NCBI GenBank assembly: GCA_945870925.1
Contig: CAMBTZ010000085.1
Span: forward strand, 1 to 5,990
Direction of reading: 5' to 3'
DNA length: 5,990 nucleotides
Source: Chlamydia trachomatis
GTDB taxonomy: Bacteria > Chlamydiota > Chlamydiia > Chlamydiales > 2-12-FULL-49-11
Shown: positions 1-5,990 of the stretch, in pieces
Layout of the letters: every line of letters starts with the position of its first letter
How positions within the stretch are numbered: the first letter of the stretch is position 1
Program-made: the position numbers and the translations under genes
The notes under the pieces: model-generated
Database searches by the model: none
What the model was told of the DNA's origin: nothing
What the model saw: only the letters and a program-made list of their open reading frames with translations

Positions 1-387
1 TGAGAAAATTTTAGCATTTTGATTATCTTGAGCTACTATTTTTTGTGAAAGAACTTCTGTAGTTGTTGATACGGTTCTAAATGCTTTGATAAGAGATCCA
101 AGACTAGCATAAGACTTCCCTTTATGCCAGATTACATCGCCGATCACCCCTAAAAAACCTCCTAAAACAGGTGGGATATTTTGCCCATTCGGAAGAGTTG
201 TTGCAGTAATTCCATCTAATCCTTGAGGAAATCCTGTTCCTGCTGCGGAATTTGTAATATCATTACTGCTGTAATTACCACCACCCCAAGAAAATCTGTT
301 GTGTACAGCTCCCTGAGATCCCCAGGAAAGGCCAAATTCTAGATCGTCACCATTGTTTGATTGTACTACTAGTATTTCAATAAAGAC
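1..387 (-). other. Start of the secretin core (beta-barrel) domain, incomplete
   Basis: Residues 975-1103 show the opening strand QVFIEILVVQ, the FGLSWG segment, a Gly/Asn/Ser-rich stretch (about 994-1046), the GSLIKAFRTV helix and the VLSQKIVAQDNQNAKI strand typical of Pfam Secretin. The second half of the core and the pilotin-binding end are beyond the window edge. Confidence 0.85.
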
Positions 388-3309
388 CTGCTTCAAGGGC
401 TGGTCAATACTCTCAATGAGTTCACGTAATTTAGTTAGGACTCGGGGTTGACCCGTTGCAATCAATGAGTTTGTAGGTTCAATCCATTGAGTTGATCGAA
501 TTGCTTCTACAAGGCTTGTGTTTTTCTTTTGCGAAGTCTGAGTGCCCAAATCGCTGCTAATTACAGTCAACGCTTGGACAATACCAACCCCTGATTGGTG
601 TTGCAATTTGTAAATGAGAAATCCTGTGTCGTCAATAGTTTCAACGCCTGATTCAAACATTTTGCCACCTTTTCCAGTAGCTGTCTCTAAAGTATCAAAT
701 TCTCTTAATAATCCCACAACTTGTTCAATTTCAGCGTCTTTACCAGTAACAATTAGCGTATTTGTCCGGTCAAGATAGGAGAGATGATCAATCACTTCAC
801 CTAAATTTTGATCAGTAACTCCAGATGCAACTAAATGCTCCTCAAAATTTTTCACCATTGCAATCAGTTCAAGACCCGGAACATGAGTAGGCTTATAAAT
901 TTTATACCCTTCTGCTTGTCTTATCGGAGTGATTTTACCTTTAGATTCCAATTGCGGCATTCCTTGATCAAGAGTCTCTAAGAGAGTTTGAATTTTGGAA
1001 AGGTCTGAGCTATTACCTGTAAAAACAATGGAGTTTGATCCTGCTGAATATTGCGCGCCGGCGACACTTTTTAAAAGGGTGTCTTGATTAGGAGCCTCTT
1101 TAACAATTTGTCTAAGATTTGTAAGGAGGTCTTGAGGATTAAGGTTTTTCACCTTATAAACTAAGAAATTTGTCCCCAATTGCTGCTTTATCTGAGATTT
1201 TGCATTTTCAGGAACATCTAGAATAAGGATAATATCTTTTAGCTTGGCAATAGTTGAGGGAATCGCTGTAAATTGTACTGCATTTGATTCAGGAATTGTA
1301 CGCATGGAATTAATTGATTGAAGTAATGCGTTTGTTTCACTGCTTGGATTGCTATTATCAGCGTGATCTGCAATGCCAAGAAGTGCTGTTTTAAGTTCCT
1401 GAGTAGAAAGATAGCGAATTTTGTAAACAAAAACTTCCGGATTTACACTTGTCTTTGGTTCAACATCATTCGATGTGATTAGTTCTTGCGCCTTTTGAAC
1501 GTTTTGTGGAGAGCCGGAGAGAATAATTGTATTTCCATTTGGTGTAAAATCAGCGCTTTTTAAAGTTTGTACTAAAGAAGAATCAAAATTGATGGTTTTA
1601 CTGATTGTATTTGCAGTCTCACGTAAAATCGAGACAATCTCCTTAGCAGATCTATGAAGTACAGGAATAAATATAACTTCTTTTGCAGGAGATTCATTCA
1701 TTTGAACGGATGTGGAGATTCTCTGATCTAGATTTTGAATTACCGGCATTAATCTCTCTAATGATGCTTTGTCGCCTGTGAAAATTAATTGATTCGACGA
1801 CGGGAGTTCTTTGACACTTTCAAGTGTCTTCATAAAAGCGGGATCGGAGAGATCGGCAGATTTAAGTCTAGCTGCAGTCTCTAAAATTAAAGTTTTTAGA
1901 TGAGCTGCGCTTGTTTGTTTCGGATTATATATGAGGAATTCGGTGCTCAGAGGTGTTTGCGTTAAGGTAACTCTAGATTTTTCAGGAGTCACGTCAAATG
2001 AGGGGAGAAGGTCAGACAATTCCTTTAAAGCAGCAGATTGTCCTGTAAATAGAAGAGAATTTGTCGCTTTGATCCAGCGCATTGAATCAATTGCCAATAT
2101 AAGATCTTGACTGGTTGTTTTTCCGGTTTCAAGATAATCGGCTAAATTGTGTAATGAGGAACGAAGTTGCTCTTCTGTTGCATGTTTAATGTTGTAAACA
2201 AGAAAAGAAGATTGTTGATTTATACGGGTATTTGCATTGTCAATGCTCTTTAAAAAAGATCCGATAATATCAAGATCGTGAGGCGCTCCTACAAACATCA
2301 AAGAGTTTGTCGACTGAATATATTTCATATTACTTAATGCAAGTATTAGGCCTGACGACTCAAAACTTTGATTCGATGCAGCCTGTACCATTTTCTTTAA
2401 ATCACTCTCTGCATCTTCAGGAGATTTGTGATGCAATTTATATACAAGAACATTATCGGCAGATAAATTTTTAGTAGCTGTCAAAGAAAGCTCAGTTGTT
2501 ATTCCTTGTTTATCTAGATCTTGTAGAACTGCAATAGTTTTGTCGATAAGGAAAGGTGTTGAGACAATATATATTGTTTGAGTACTTTGTTGGGGAATAA
2601 TTTCTAGTGTTGTCGAATCTGCTATCGGAGCAAGAATTTTTTTTGCAAGAGTTGCAAGATCGACCACTTGCCCAAATTTTGGAGCAAACGCATCAACATC
2701 ATAGGGAGTCTCAGGAGCATCTAGACTAAGTAATAATTGCTCAATAGTTTGAATGCTTGAAGAAACATCGGTAATAATTAATTGGCGTGTTTCGCTTGAA
2801 ACTTCAACAAGAGCATCCTTAGAAAGCATAGGAATAATCAATGATGCAATATGAGACGGATTTCCTTTTTGAATCTTGAAAACCTTTGTCATTATTGCAG
2901 GTTTTAATTTTCCTTTAAGAGGACTTTCAATTGAAACAACAGTTGGAATCTGCCTTACATCATTATTTTTATGAATAAGAAGATTTTTCTCTTCTTCGAT
3001 TAAAGTCAAACCGTGAATCCGTAAAATTTGCACAAGAGCTGATAGCACATTGTTGAGGTCGGTTGTCTCTTCTGAAACAATTGTAACATTAAAATTCATG
3101 TCACTATCATTATAGATGACATTCACTCCCGCAATTTTACTGATAAATTTTAAAAATTCTTGAATTGGAACATTGTCAAAGTTAATTGTGTAGGCTTCTG
3201 GCGCATCTACTGTTTCTTGCTTTTTGGTTGCAGAATTTAAAAAAATGGGAGAAGCAATCAATTGCATTACAAGCACAGCGTGGACTAGAAGGGATGCTCT
3301 ATTTTTCAT
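1..3309 (-). CDS. sctC: Type III secretion outer-membrane secretin SctC/CdsC, giant form, C-terminus outside window
   Basis: This gene encodes the outer-membrane ring through which the T3SS needle passes. The frame from ATG at 3309 is open for 1103 codons to the window edge. An in-frame TGA lies a few codons upstream, which fixes the start at this ATG or the adjoining TTG. Residues 1-27 form a Sec signal peptide, with hydrophobic core LLVHAVLVMQLIASPIF and possible cleavage near NSA. Residues 38-120 resemble the secretin N0 domain (PIQEFLKFISKIAGVNVIY). About ten ring-building-type modules follow (140-969). From residue 975 the secretin core begins (QVFIEILVVQ, FGLSWG, then TEVLSQKIVAQDNQNAKIFS), matching the family's VxIEAxI and VLSxPxIxxxDNxxA signatures. 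Most of the barrel and the S domain are missing to the left. Chlamydia CdsC is about 920 residues, so this protein, probably about 1300, is long. Its place after SctQ and the kinase supports SctC over a type II or pilus secretin. Confidence 0.9.
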   Translation of the reverse strand, partial: MKNRASLLVHAVLVMQLIASPIFLNSATKKQETVDAPEAYTINFDNVPIQEFLKFISKIAGVNVIYNDSDMNFNVTIVSEETTDLNNVLSALVQILRIHGLTLIEEEKNLLIHKNNDVRQIPTVVSIESPLKGKLKPAIMTKVFKIQKGNPSHIASLIIPMLSKDALVEVSSETRQLIITDVSSSIQTIEQLLLSLDAPETPYDVDAFAPKFGQVVDLATLAKKILAPIADSTTLEIIPQQSTQTIYIVSTPFLIDKTIAVLQDLDKQGITTELSLTATKNLSADNVLVYKLHHKSPEDAESDLKKMVQAASNQSFESSGLILALSNMKYIQSTNSLMFVGAPHDLDIIGSFLKSIDNANTRINQQSSFLVYNIKHATEEQLRSSLHNLADYLETGKTTSQDLILAIDSMRWIKATNSLLFTGQSAALKELSDLLPSFDVTPEKSRVTLTQTPLSTEFLIYNPKQTSAAHLKTLILETAARLKSADLSDPAFMKTLESVKELPSSNQLIFTGDKASLERLMPVIQNLDQRISTSVQMNESPAKEVIFIPVLHRSAKEIVSILRETANTISKTINFDSSLVQTLKSADFTPNGNTIILSGSPQNVQKAQELITSNDVEPKTSVNPEVFVYKIRYLSTQELKTALLGIADHADNSNPSSETNALLQSINSMRTIPESNAVQFTAIPSTIAKLKDIILILDVPENAKSQIKQQLGTNFLVYKVKNLNPQDLLTNLRQIVKEAPNQDTLLKSVAGAQYSAGSNSIVFTGNSSDLSKIQTLLETLDQGMPQLESKGKITPIRQAEGYKIYKPTHVPGLELIAMVKNFEEHLVASGVTDQNLGEVIDHLSYLDRTNTLIVTGKDAEIEQVVGLLREFDTLETATGKGGKMFESGVETIDDTGFLIYKLQHQSGVGIVQALTVISSDLGTQTSQKKNTSLVEAIRSTQWIEPTNSLIATGQPRVLTKLRELIESIDQPLKQVFIEILVVQSNNGDDLEFGLSWGSQGAVHNRFSWGGGNYSSNDITNSAAGTGFPQGLDGITATTLPNGQNIPPVLGGFLGVIGDVIWHKGKSYASLGSLIKAFRTVSTTTEVLSQKIVAQDNQNAKIFS
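403..2451 (-). repeat. Eight tandem ring-building-type modules inside the secretin (residues about 287-969)
   Basis: Eight degenerate protein repeats of about 67-74 residues begin near residues 287, 369, 458, 545, 626, 715, 802 and 897, a spacing of 81-95 residues. Each opens with a strand such as VLVYKL, FLVYNI, FLIYNP, VIFIPV, VFVYKI, FLVYKV, YKIYKP or FLIYKL. A helix follows, then a turn and strand such as STNSLMFVG, ATNSLLFTG, SSNQLIFTG, NGNTIILSG, ESNAVQFTA, GSNSIVFTG, RTNTLIVTG or PTNSLIATG, then a helix ending in LD, FD or ND. This is the secretin N1/N3 (KH-like) fold pattern. The DNA copies are not alike by eye, so the duplication is old. Module limits are judged from the translation and may be off by several residues. 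Confidence 0.8.
2509..2892 (-). other. Two N1-type modules of the secretin (residues about 140-199 and 203-267)
   Basis: The first module (TKVFKIQKGNPSHIASLI ... ETRQLIITDVSSSIQTIEQLL ... LD) is a standard secretin N1 domain. The second (YDVDAFAPKFGQVVDLATLA ... STQTIYIVSTPFLIDKTIAVL ... LD) has the same strand-helix-strand-strand-helix layout but lacks the [FV]xVYK opening, so it is the most divergent copy. Both precede the more regular array that fills the rest of the periplasmic part. Confidence 0.6.
2950..3198 (-). other. Secretin N0-like domain (residues about 38-120)
   Basis: This is the first periplasmic domain of the secretin. It has the STN/N0 pattern: a beta strand YTINFDNVPI, a helix QEFLKFISKIAG, strand VNVIYN, then a second strand-helix-strand unit (FNVTIV ... 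LNNVLSALVQILRIHGLTLI). In known injectisomes this domain contacts the inner-membrane ring (SctD). That contact is family knowledge and is not shown here. Confidence 0.65.
3229..3309 (-). other. Sec signal peptide of the secretin
   Basis: The first 27 residues have a short basic start (MKNR), a hydrophobic stretch of about 17 residues and a small-residue region (ASPIFLNSA) that could be the cleavage site. No lipobox cysteine is present, so this is a signal peptidase I type signal rather than a lipoprotein. The exact cleavage position is inferred. Confidence 0.75.
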
Positions 3310-3310
3310 C

Positions 3311-3337
3311 AATAAATATTCTCAATCTTTATTTATT
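3311..3337 (-). other. A/T-only inverted repeat just upstream of the secretin start
   Basis: A perfect 8-base inverted repeat (AATAAATA at 3311-3318 and TATTTATT at 3330-3337) encloses an 11-base loop and ends 1 base before the secretin ATG. The only weak Shine-Dalgarno-like bases (TGAG, in the loop on the minus strand) lie inside it. All pairs are A-T, so any hairpin would be weak. There is no GC stem, so it is not a convincing terminator. Confidence 0.4.
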
Positions 3338-3356
3338 TGATTAAAGACTTCTCCTG

Positions 3357-3385
3357 ATCCTAAAAGAAAAATTGAATAATTGCAA
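3357..3385 (-). promoter_or_regulatory. Weak sigma70-like promoter candidate for the secretin gene
   Basis: In the gap between kinase and secretin the minus strand has TTGCAA (3385-3380), a 17-base spacer and TAGGAT (3362-3357). Each hexamer matches 4 of 6 bases of the sigma70 consensus. The spacing is ideal, but in DNA this AT-rich such matches arise by chance. The rest of the 3310-3402 gap shows no GC-rich terminator, so readthrough from the kinase gene is equally possible. Confidence 0.25.
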
Positions 3386-3402
3386 GACTAGTTAAGGTTG
3401 AT

Positions 3403-5010
3403 CTAAAATATTCTTAAGAGGGAGAGGACAATTTTTTGCGCGCTTTCATCTCTTGTTTGAAAAGCGCCTTGCAGAGTGTCTAGAAGAACAGGGGCTAGCC
3501 TGTTTGGGGAGAGTTGTTTATTTGCATTAATAGTTTGAAGAGTTAGGGTTTCTATATTTTCTCGTTTTTCTTTTTCACACAAGCTTGAGGCAAATGGATG
3601 GATAATTAGCATGTCTCCGGGATTCCATGAATCACCTGTTGAAAAAAAGGGGACATTAGGTTCAAGGCCTAGAAGTCGTGACTGATTGCGGAGCATTCGT
3701 GCGTTTCCGCCTCTGCTTGACAGGTGCCAAATAGATTCAAATCCGGATGAGATAAAAGAAAATTGATCGAGGTGAGGACTTAAATGTAAAATTGTAATTG
3801 CCTCTTTTTGACCGAAAGATTCATGGCAAAATAGCTGGTTTAGTTCAAAGGCAAAAAGGCTAGAAGTAAAGGACTCTTTTGGTTTTGAAACAAAGTAGTC
3901 GTGAATACGGGCACGCAAGAGCCCTTTTAAAACTGCAAGCGATATCATTGAAGAGAATCTAGATGAGGGAGACTCAGCAAGTATGATTACAAAAGAATTA
4001 TCAGGGAGTCTAAAAAAATCGTAATAAAGTCCGAAAAGATAGACTCCTTTAGGCTTAGCTAAGCCGATCTCAAGTTCGGGCCAAGATGGGACTTTAGGAA
4101 GGAGTTCTTTTTGTTCTTTGCCTAAAACTTCCCAGATCTGAAGCAGCTGGTCTTCATCAGAACTATCTTTTTCAATGGTGTTTGACTTAAGATAAAGTGA
4201 GATATCAGCAATGAGATCGACAATATCTTGATAGCGAAGTTTTGGATTTGGATCGAGCGCTTTTTGTAAAATGGGACGTAAGTGAGATGGAATAAGATCT
4301 ATCTGGATATTACCAAAAGAGAGTTTTCCTAGAATAAGTTCATAGATCATGATTCCGAGAGAATAGATGTCTGTATTAAAAGAGACGTTAAAAGGATCTT
4401 TTTTTTGTTCAGGACTCATATAACTTGGAGTGCCGATAATTCGATTTTCACCTTTCGGCTTTTTTTTAAGCTCTTCAATCATATGAGCAATTCCAAAATC
4501 GATTAGTTTTGCATCACCACTTTCAGTAATCAATACATTTTCAGGTTTAAGGTCTCTGTGAATAATCCCGTGTGTATGTAAATGAAGGAGAGCATATGAA
4601 ATTTCCAAAACAATATCGAGTGCTCGTTTAATAGAAAGAGACTTGTTTAAGATAAATTGTCTTAAAGAGATGCCTTGAATGAATTCCATTGCAATATAGA
4701 GGCCATTTTCCCATTCTCCTTGACCATACAATTTAACAATGTTTGGATGATCAGCCAAGCTTATGATTTCAGCCTCTTTTAAAAATTGAGCAGCAAGCTC
4801 TTTATTCGATAAAAGAGAAGGGAGCAACACCTTAATTGCAATAGGCTTTCTCATTTCAGGATGAGTTCCAAGTAATAAAAGGCTCATTGATCCGTGATTG
4901 AGTACAGTGTCTATTTTATAAGGGCCAATTTGTTTAGGAGGAATAAATGGAGCTGCAGCAGTTCTATAGGAGGGAAGAGTTGTTTGATTATAAAAATCTA
5001 GATTTTTCAC
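3403..5010 (-). CDS. pkn5: Pkn5-like Ser/Thr protein kinase with C-terminal SpoIIE-like pseudophosphatase domain
   Basis: This is a 535-residue soluble Hanks-type kinase with no transmembrane segment. The kinase domain (about 30-274) has K60 (IAIK), E79 in helix C, H151-R152-D153 with K155 and N158 (HRDLKPEN), D171 of DFG, GTPSYMSPE (193-201), D214 and R259, so the catalytic residues are present. The glycine loop (LNHGSMS, 37-43) keeps only the middle glycine. After a charged linker (about 278-318), residues 322-534 follow the SpoIIE/RsbU phosphatase pattern with metal ligands lost. The start is GTG at 5010; an in-frame TAA lies at 5025-5023 and no earlier ATG exists. It begins 8 bases after the SctQ C-terminal gene, implying coupled translation. 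Position between sctQ and sctC matches chlamydial pkn5. Its substrate is not evident; a role in T3SS control, or as a secreted effector, is inference. Confidence 0.9.
   Translation of the reverse strand: MKNLDFYNQTTLPSYRTAAAPFIPPKQIGPYKIDTVLNHGSMSLLLLGTHPEMRKPIAIKVLLPSLLSNKELAAQFLKEAEIISLADHPNIVKLYGQGEWENGLYIAMEFIQGISLRQFILNKSLSIKRALDIVLEISYALLHLHTHGIIHRDLKPENVLITESGDAKLIDFGIAHMIEELKKKPKGENRIIGTPSYMSPEQKKDPFNVSFNTDIYSLGIMIYELILGKLSFGNIQIDLIPSHLRPILQKALDPNPKLRYQDIVDLIADISLYLKSNTIEKDSSDEDQLLQIWEVLGKEQKELLPKVPSWPELEIGLAKPKGVYLFGLYYDFFRLPDNSFVIILAESPSSRFSSMISLAVLKGLLRARIHDYFVSKPKESFTSSLFAFELNQLFCHESFGQKEAITILHLSPHLDQFSFISSGFESIWHLSSRGGNARMLRNQSRLLGLEPNVPFFSTGDSWNPGDMLIIHPFASSLCEKEKRENIETLTLQTINANKQLSPNRLAPVLLDTLQGAFQTRDESAQKIVLSLLRIF
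3409..4047 (-). other. Degenerate SpoIIE/RsbU-type PP2C domain (kinase residues about 322-534)
   Basis: The order of motifs follows this phosphatase family. FGLYYDFFRLPD (326-337) stands where GGDYYDFFxLPDG is usual, so the first metal-binding Asp is Leu328. VIILAESPSSR (341-351) replaces the IADVSGKG segment, with Glu for Asp and no GxG. LFAFELNQLF (385-394) matches the LNxLL helix. FSFISSGFES (417-426) replaces the NAGHxP turn. RLLGL (445-449) matches the xPLG segment. NPGDMLIIHPF (463-473) replaces xPGDxLLLYTDG, with the metal-binding Asp lost. The fold is likely kept and phosphatase activity is likely gone. The assignment rests on motif reading alone. Confidence 0.65.
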
Positions 5011-5016
5011 TATATG

Positions 5017-5020
5017 CTCT
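5017..5020 (-). promoter_or_regulatory. Weak ribosome binding site for the GTG start of the kinase
   Basis: AGAG (5020-5017 on the minus strand) overlaps the TAG stop of the preceding gene and sits 6 bases before the GTG. With such a short, weak site, initiation probably depends on ribosomes finishing the upstream SctQ C-terminal gene. Confidence 0.4.
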
Positions 5021-5408
5021 ATTTATATAGTTCTAAAATTTTAACGCCGATGGTATCGCCGATTTCAATAATTTCACCCTTTCCGATCACTTTTCCGGAT
5101 GAGGTAAGGTGGACAAGTCTTGGATTGATCTCGATTGGTAGTTTATATCCAGGTTCCATCCTGCTAAGCTCATCTAAAGAGACTTCAAATCTTGAAACTT
5201 CGATTTGAATTTTAATAGGGATGTCTGCTATTGAGATGGTCTCTAAGGGCGATTCCTTTGTGGAAGGAGATATATTCTCAAGCTCTTTTTCAAGTTCAGC
5301 ATCAAGTTCAGAGTCAAGTTCATCTTCTTCAAATTCATTTTCCGTAAATTCGTCATTTTCAAATTCATCATCAATTGGATTAGGTGTTTCAGAATCATTA
5401 TTTGGCAT
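5019..5408 (-). CDS. sctQ: SctQ C-terminal part (SPOA2/FliN-like), separate gene
   Basis: This encodes the FliN-like half of the T3SS sorting-platform protein, 129 residues from ATG at 5408. Residues 13-46 are a very acidic, low-complexity linker (Glu/Asp with Phe, Leu, Asn). Residues 58-129 form a SPOA domain with the usual signature: IPIKIQIEVSRFEVSLDELS, MEPGYKLPIEIN, then GKVIGKGEIIEIGDTIGVKI. The 5408 start is chosen over in-frame ATGs at 5432 and 5426 because AGGAG lies 10 bases before it. It overlaps the upstream SPOA1 gene by 11 bases in another frame (ATGCCAAATAA), a typical coupling arrangement. In Chlamydia, CdsQ is one gene of about 370 residues. Here the two halves are separate, as in HrcQA/HrcQB of Pseudomonas syringae. 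A frameshift in a once continuous gene is the alternative. Confidence 0.85.
   Translation of the reverse strand: MPNNDSETPNPIDDEFENDEFTENEFEEDELDSELDAELEKELENISPSTKESPLETISIADIPIKIQIEVSRFEVSLDELSRMEPGYKLPIEINPRLVHLTSSGKVIGKGEIIEIGDTIGVKILELYK
5291..5326 (-). repeat. Three 12-base tandem repeats in the acidic linker of SctQ-C
   Basis: On the plus strand, CAAGTTCAGCAT, CAAGTTCAGAGT and CAAGTTCATCTT follow each other directly. They encode DE-LDSE-LDAE-L on the minus strand. More degenerate relatives (TTCAAATTCAT and similar) extend to about 5370. The copy number keeps the reading frame, so expansion or loss would change only the linker length. Confidence 0.7.
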
Positions 5409-5985
5409 GAACAGGGATCTCCTCATAGGCATAAATAAAATCTAAGATTTTAAATTTTCCATCTTTTAACTTTATTTGGAATAGAGGAGTCTCATTTAAA
5501 AGCACCTTCATGCTTCCCCTTTCATCACTTGGTTTGAAAAATGCGTTATCAATAACAACAAAATCGCCTTCTTCAAGAGAGTGCAACTCATTTTGAGACA
5601 ATTCAAGTGATCCATTAACAATGCAAAGAGGGATTTTAAGAGAGGGGAATTTTATAGAAATATCCTGAATAGAGAGTCTGTCTTTTGCAAAATAATTCAT
5701 ATAAGACTCTTTAAAAAGGTGAGAAAGGATTATCCTTCCCCAGATTCGTTTTTCATTATGAACAAGAGCAATATCAATTGCATAACCCTTTTCATCTAAT
5801 TTGTTATCTTTAATAATCTTTAGAGAAAATTGATTAAATGACTCTGTCTTACTAAGGCCATCAAGAGCTACAAGAAGGCAATAACGATAAATTCCTTTAA
5901 CTAGCTCAGGATTGTCTAGTTCTAGAGCTTTATGGTTTTTATCTTTTATCCAAGAGACTAAGATCTGTAGGTCTTCATATGACAT
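5398..5985 (-). CDS. sctQ: SctQ N-terminal part (SPOA1 domain), possibly incomplete at the 5' end
   Basis: This encodes the first half of the T3SS C-ring/sorting-platform protein, 195 residues from ATG at 5985. The frame stays open upstream to the window edge (the preceding codon is ATT), so the true start may lie outside. Residues 1-105 have no motif I recognise; they correspond in position to the variable SctQ N-terminal domain. Residues about 112-184 are a SPOA domain: KFPSLKIPLCIVNGSLELSQ, LHSLEEGDFVVID, then GSMKVLLNETPLFQIKLKDG. The reading stops (TAA at 5400-5398) right after this domain, 11 bases into the following SPOA2 gene. Together the two genes give 324 residues, about 50 short of chlamydial CdsQ, which suggests a missing N-terminus. 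In known systems the SctQ SPOA domains pair with each other and recruit SctK, SctL and the export ATPase. Confidence 0.8.
   Translation of the reverse strand: MSYEDLQILVSWIKDKNHKALELDNPELVKGIYRYCLLVALDGLSKTESFNQFSLKIIKDNKLDEKGYAIDIALVHNEKRIWGRIILSHLFKESYMNYFAKDRLSIQDISIKFPSLKIPLCIVNGSLELSQNELHSLEEGDFVVIDNAFFKPSDERGSMKVLLNETPLFQIKLKDGKFKILDFIYAYEEIPVHAK
5419..5423 (-). promoter_or_regulatory. Ribosome binding site inside the SPOA1 gene that sets the start of the SPOA2 gene
   Basis: The minus strand reads GAGGAGAT, with AGGAG at 5423-5419, 10 bases before ATG at 5408. It is the best Shine-Dalgarno match seen near any start in the window. It decides the third of three clustered in-frame ATGs as the likely start, and it supports independent translation of the SctQ C-terminal protein. 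Confidence 0.6.
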
Positions 5986-5990
5986 AATCC

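Noticed and set aside
1239..1430. A 63-residue minus-strand open frame inside the secretin
   Set aside because: It lies in another frame wholly within the secretin coding region, with no ribosome binding site or recognisable motif; the secretin frame is supported by repeated domains on both sides.
403..2451. DNA-level tandem repeats or a recent duplication in the secretin
   Set aside because: The repeats are clear only in the protein; module DNA shares no long identical stretches, so recent duplication or assembly collapse is unlikely.
3311..3337. Rho-independent terminator after the kinase
   Set aside because: The inverted repeat has only A-T pairs, lacks a GC stem, and lies against the secretin start rather than the kinase stop.
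5014..5208. Plus-strand open frame of 64 residues
   Set aside because: It is antisense to the conserved SPOA2 domain, with no start signal or family resemblance.
5221..5445. Plus-strand open frame of 74 residues, Ser-rich
   Set aside because: It is the antisense of the repetitive acidic linker (GAA/GAT codons read as TTC/TCA), so its Ser/Phe composition is an artefact.

Overview
This window looks like part of a type III secretion (T3SS) locus from a member of the Chlamydiales, probably an environmental (Parachlamydia/Simkania-like) lineage. The evidence is the order SctQ (CdsQ) - Ser/Thr kinase (Pkn5) - SctC secretin (CdsC) on one strand, which is the cdsQ-pkn5-cdsC order known from Chlamydia. 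The strongly AT-rich composition fits this assignment. The species cannot be read from the window.

All genes lie on the minus strand, so transcription runs from high to low coordinates. At 5990-5398 is the N-terminal half of the cytoplasmic sorting-platform (C-ring) protein SctQ, carrying the first SPOA domain; its 5' end may lie outside the window. At 5408-5019 is a separate overlapping gene in another frame, which encodes an acidic linker plus the second SPOA (FliN-like) domain. After 8 bases comes a GTG-started kinase (5010-3403) whose C-terminal half reads as a decayed SpoIIE/RsbU-type PP2C phosphatase domain. A 92-97 bp gap (3310-3402) holds a weak promoter candidate and an A/T-only hairpin. 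From 3309 to the left edge runs an unusually long outer-membrane secretin, open through all 1103 visible codons and without its C-terminus.

SctQ and SctC are the cytoplasmic and outer-membrane ends of the same injectisome. The kinase between them is placed to regulate the apparatus or to be a client of it, but the sequence does not show its target.

The three points most worth following are: the secretin's periplasmic region, an N0 domain followed by about ten ring-building-type modules, where characterised T3SS secretins have two or three; the kinase-pseudophosphatase fusion; and the physical split of sctQ into two overlapping genes. No RNA genes, CRISPR arrays, insertion sequences or plus-strand genes were found.
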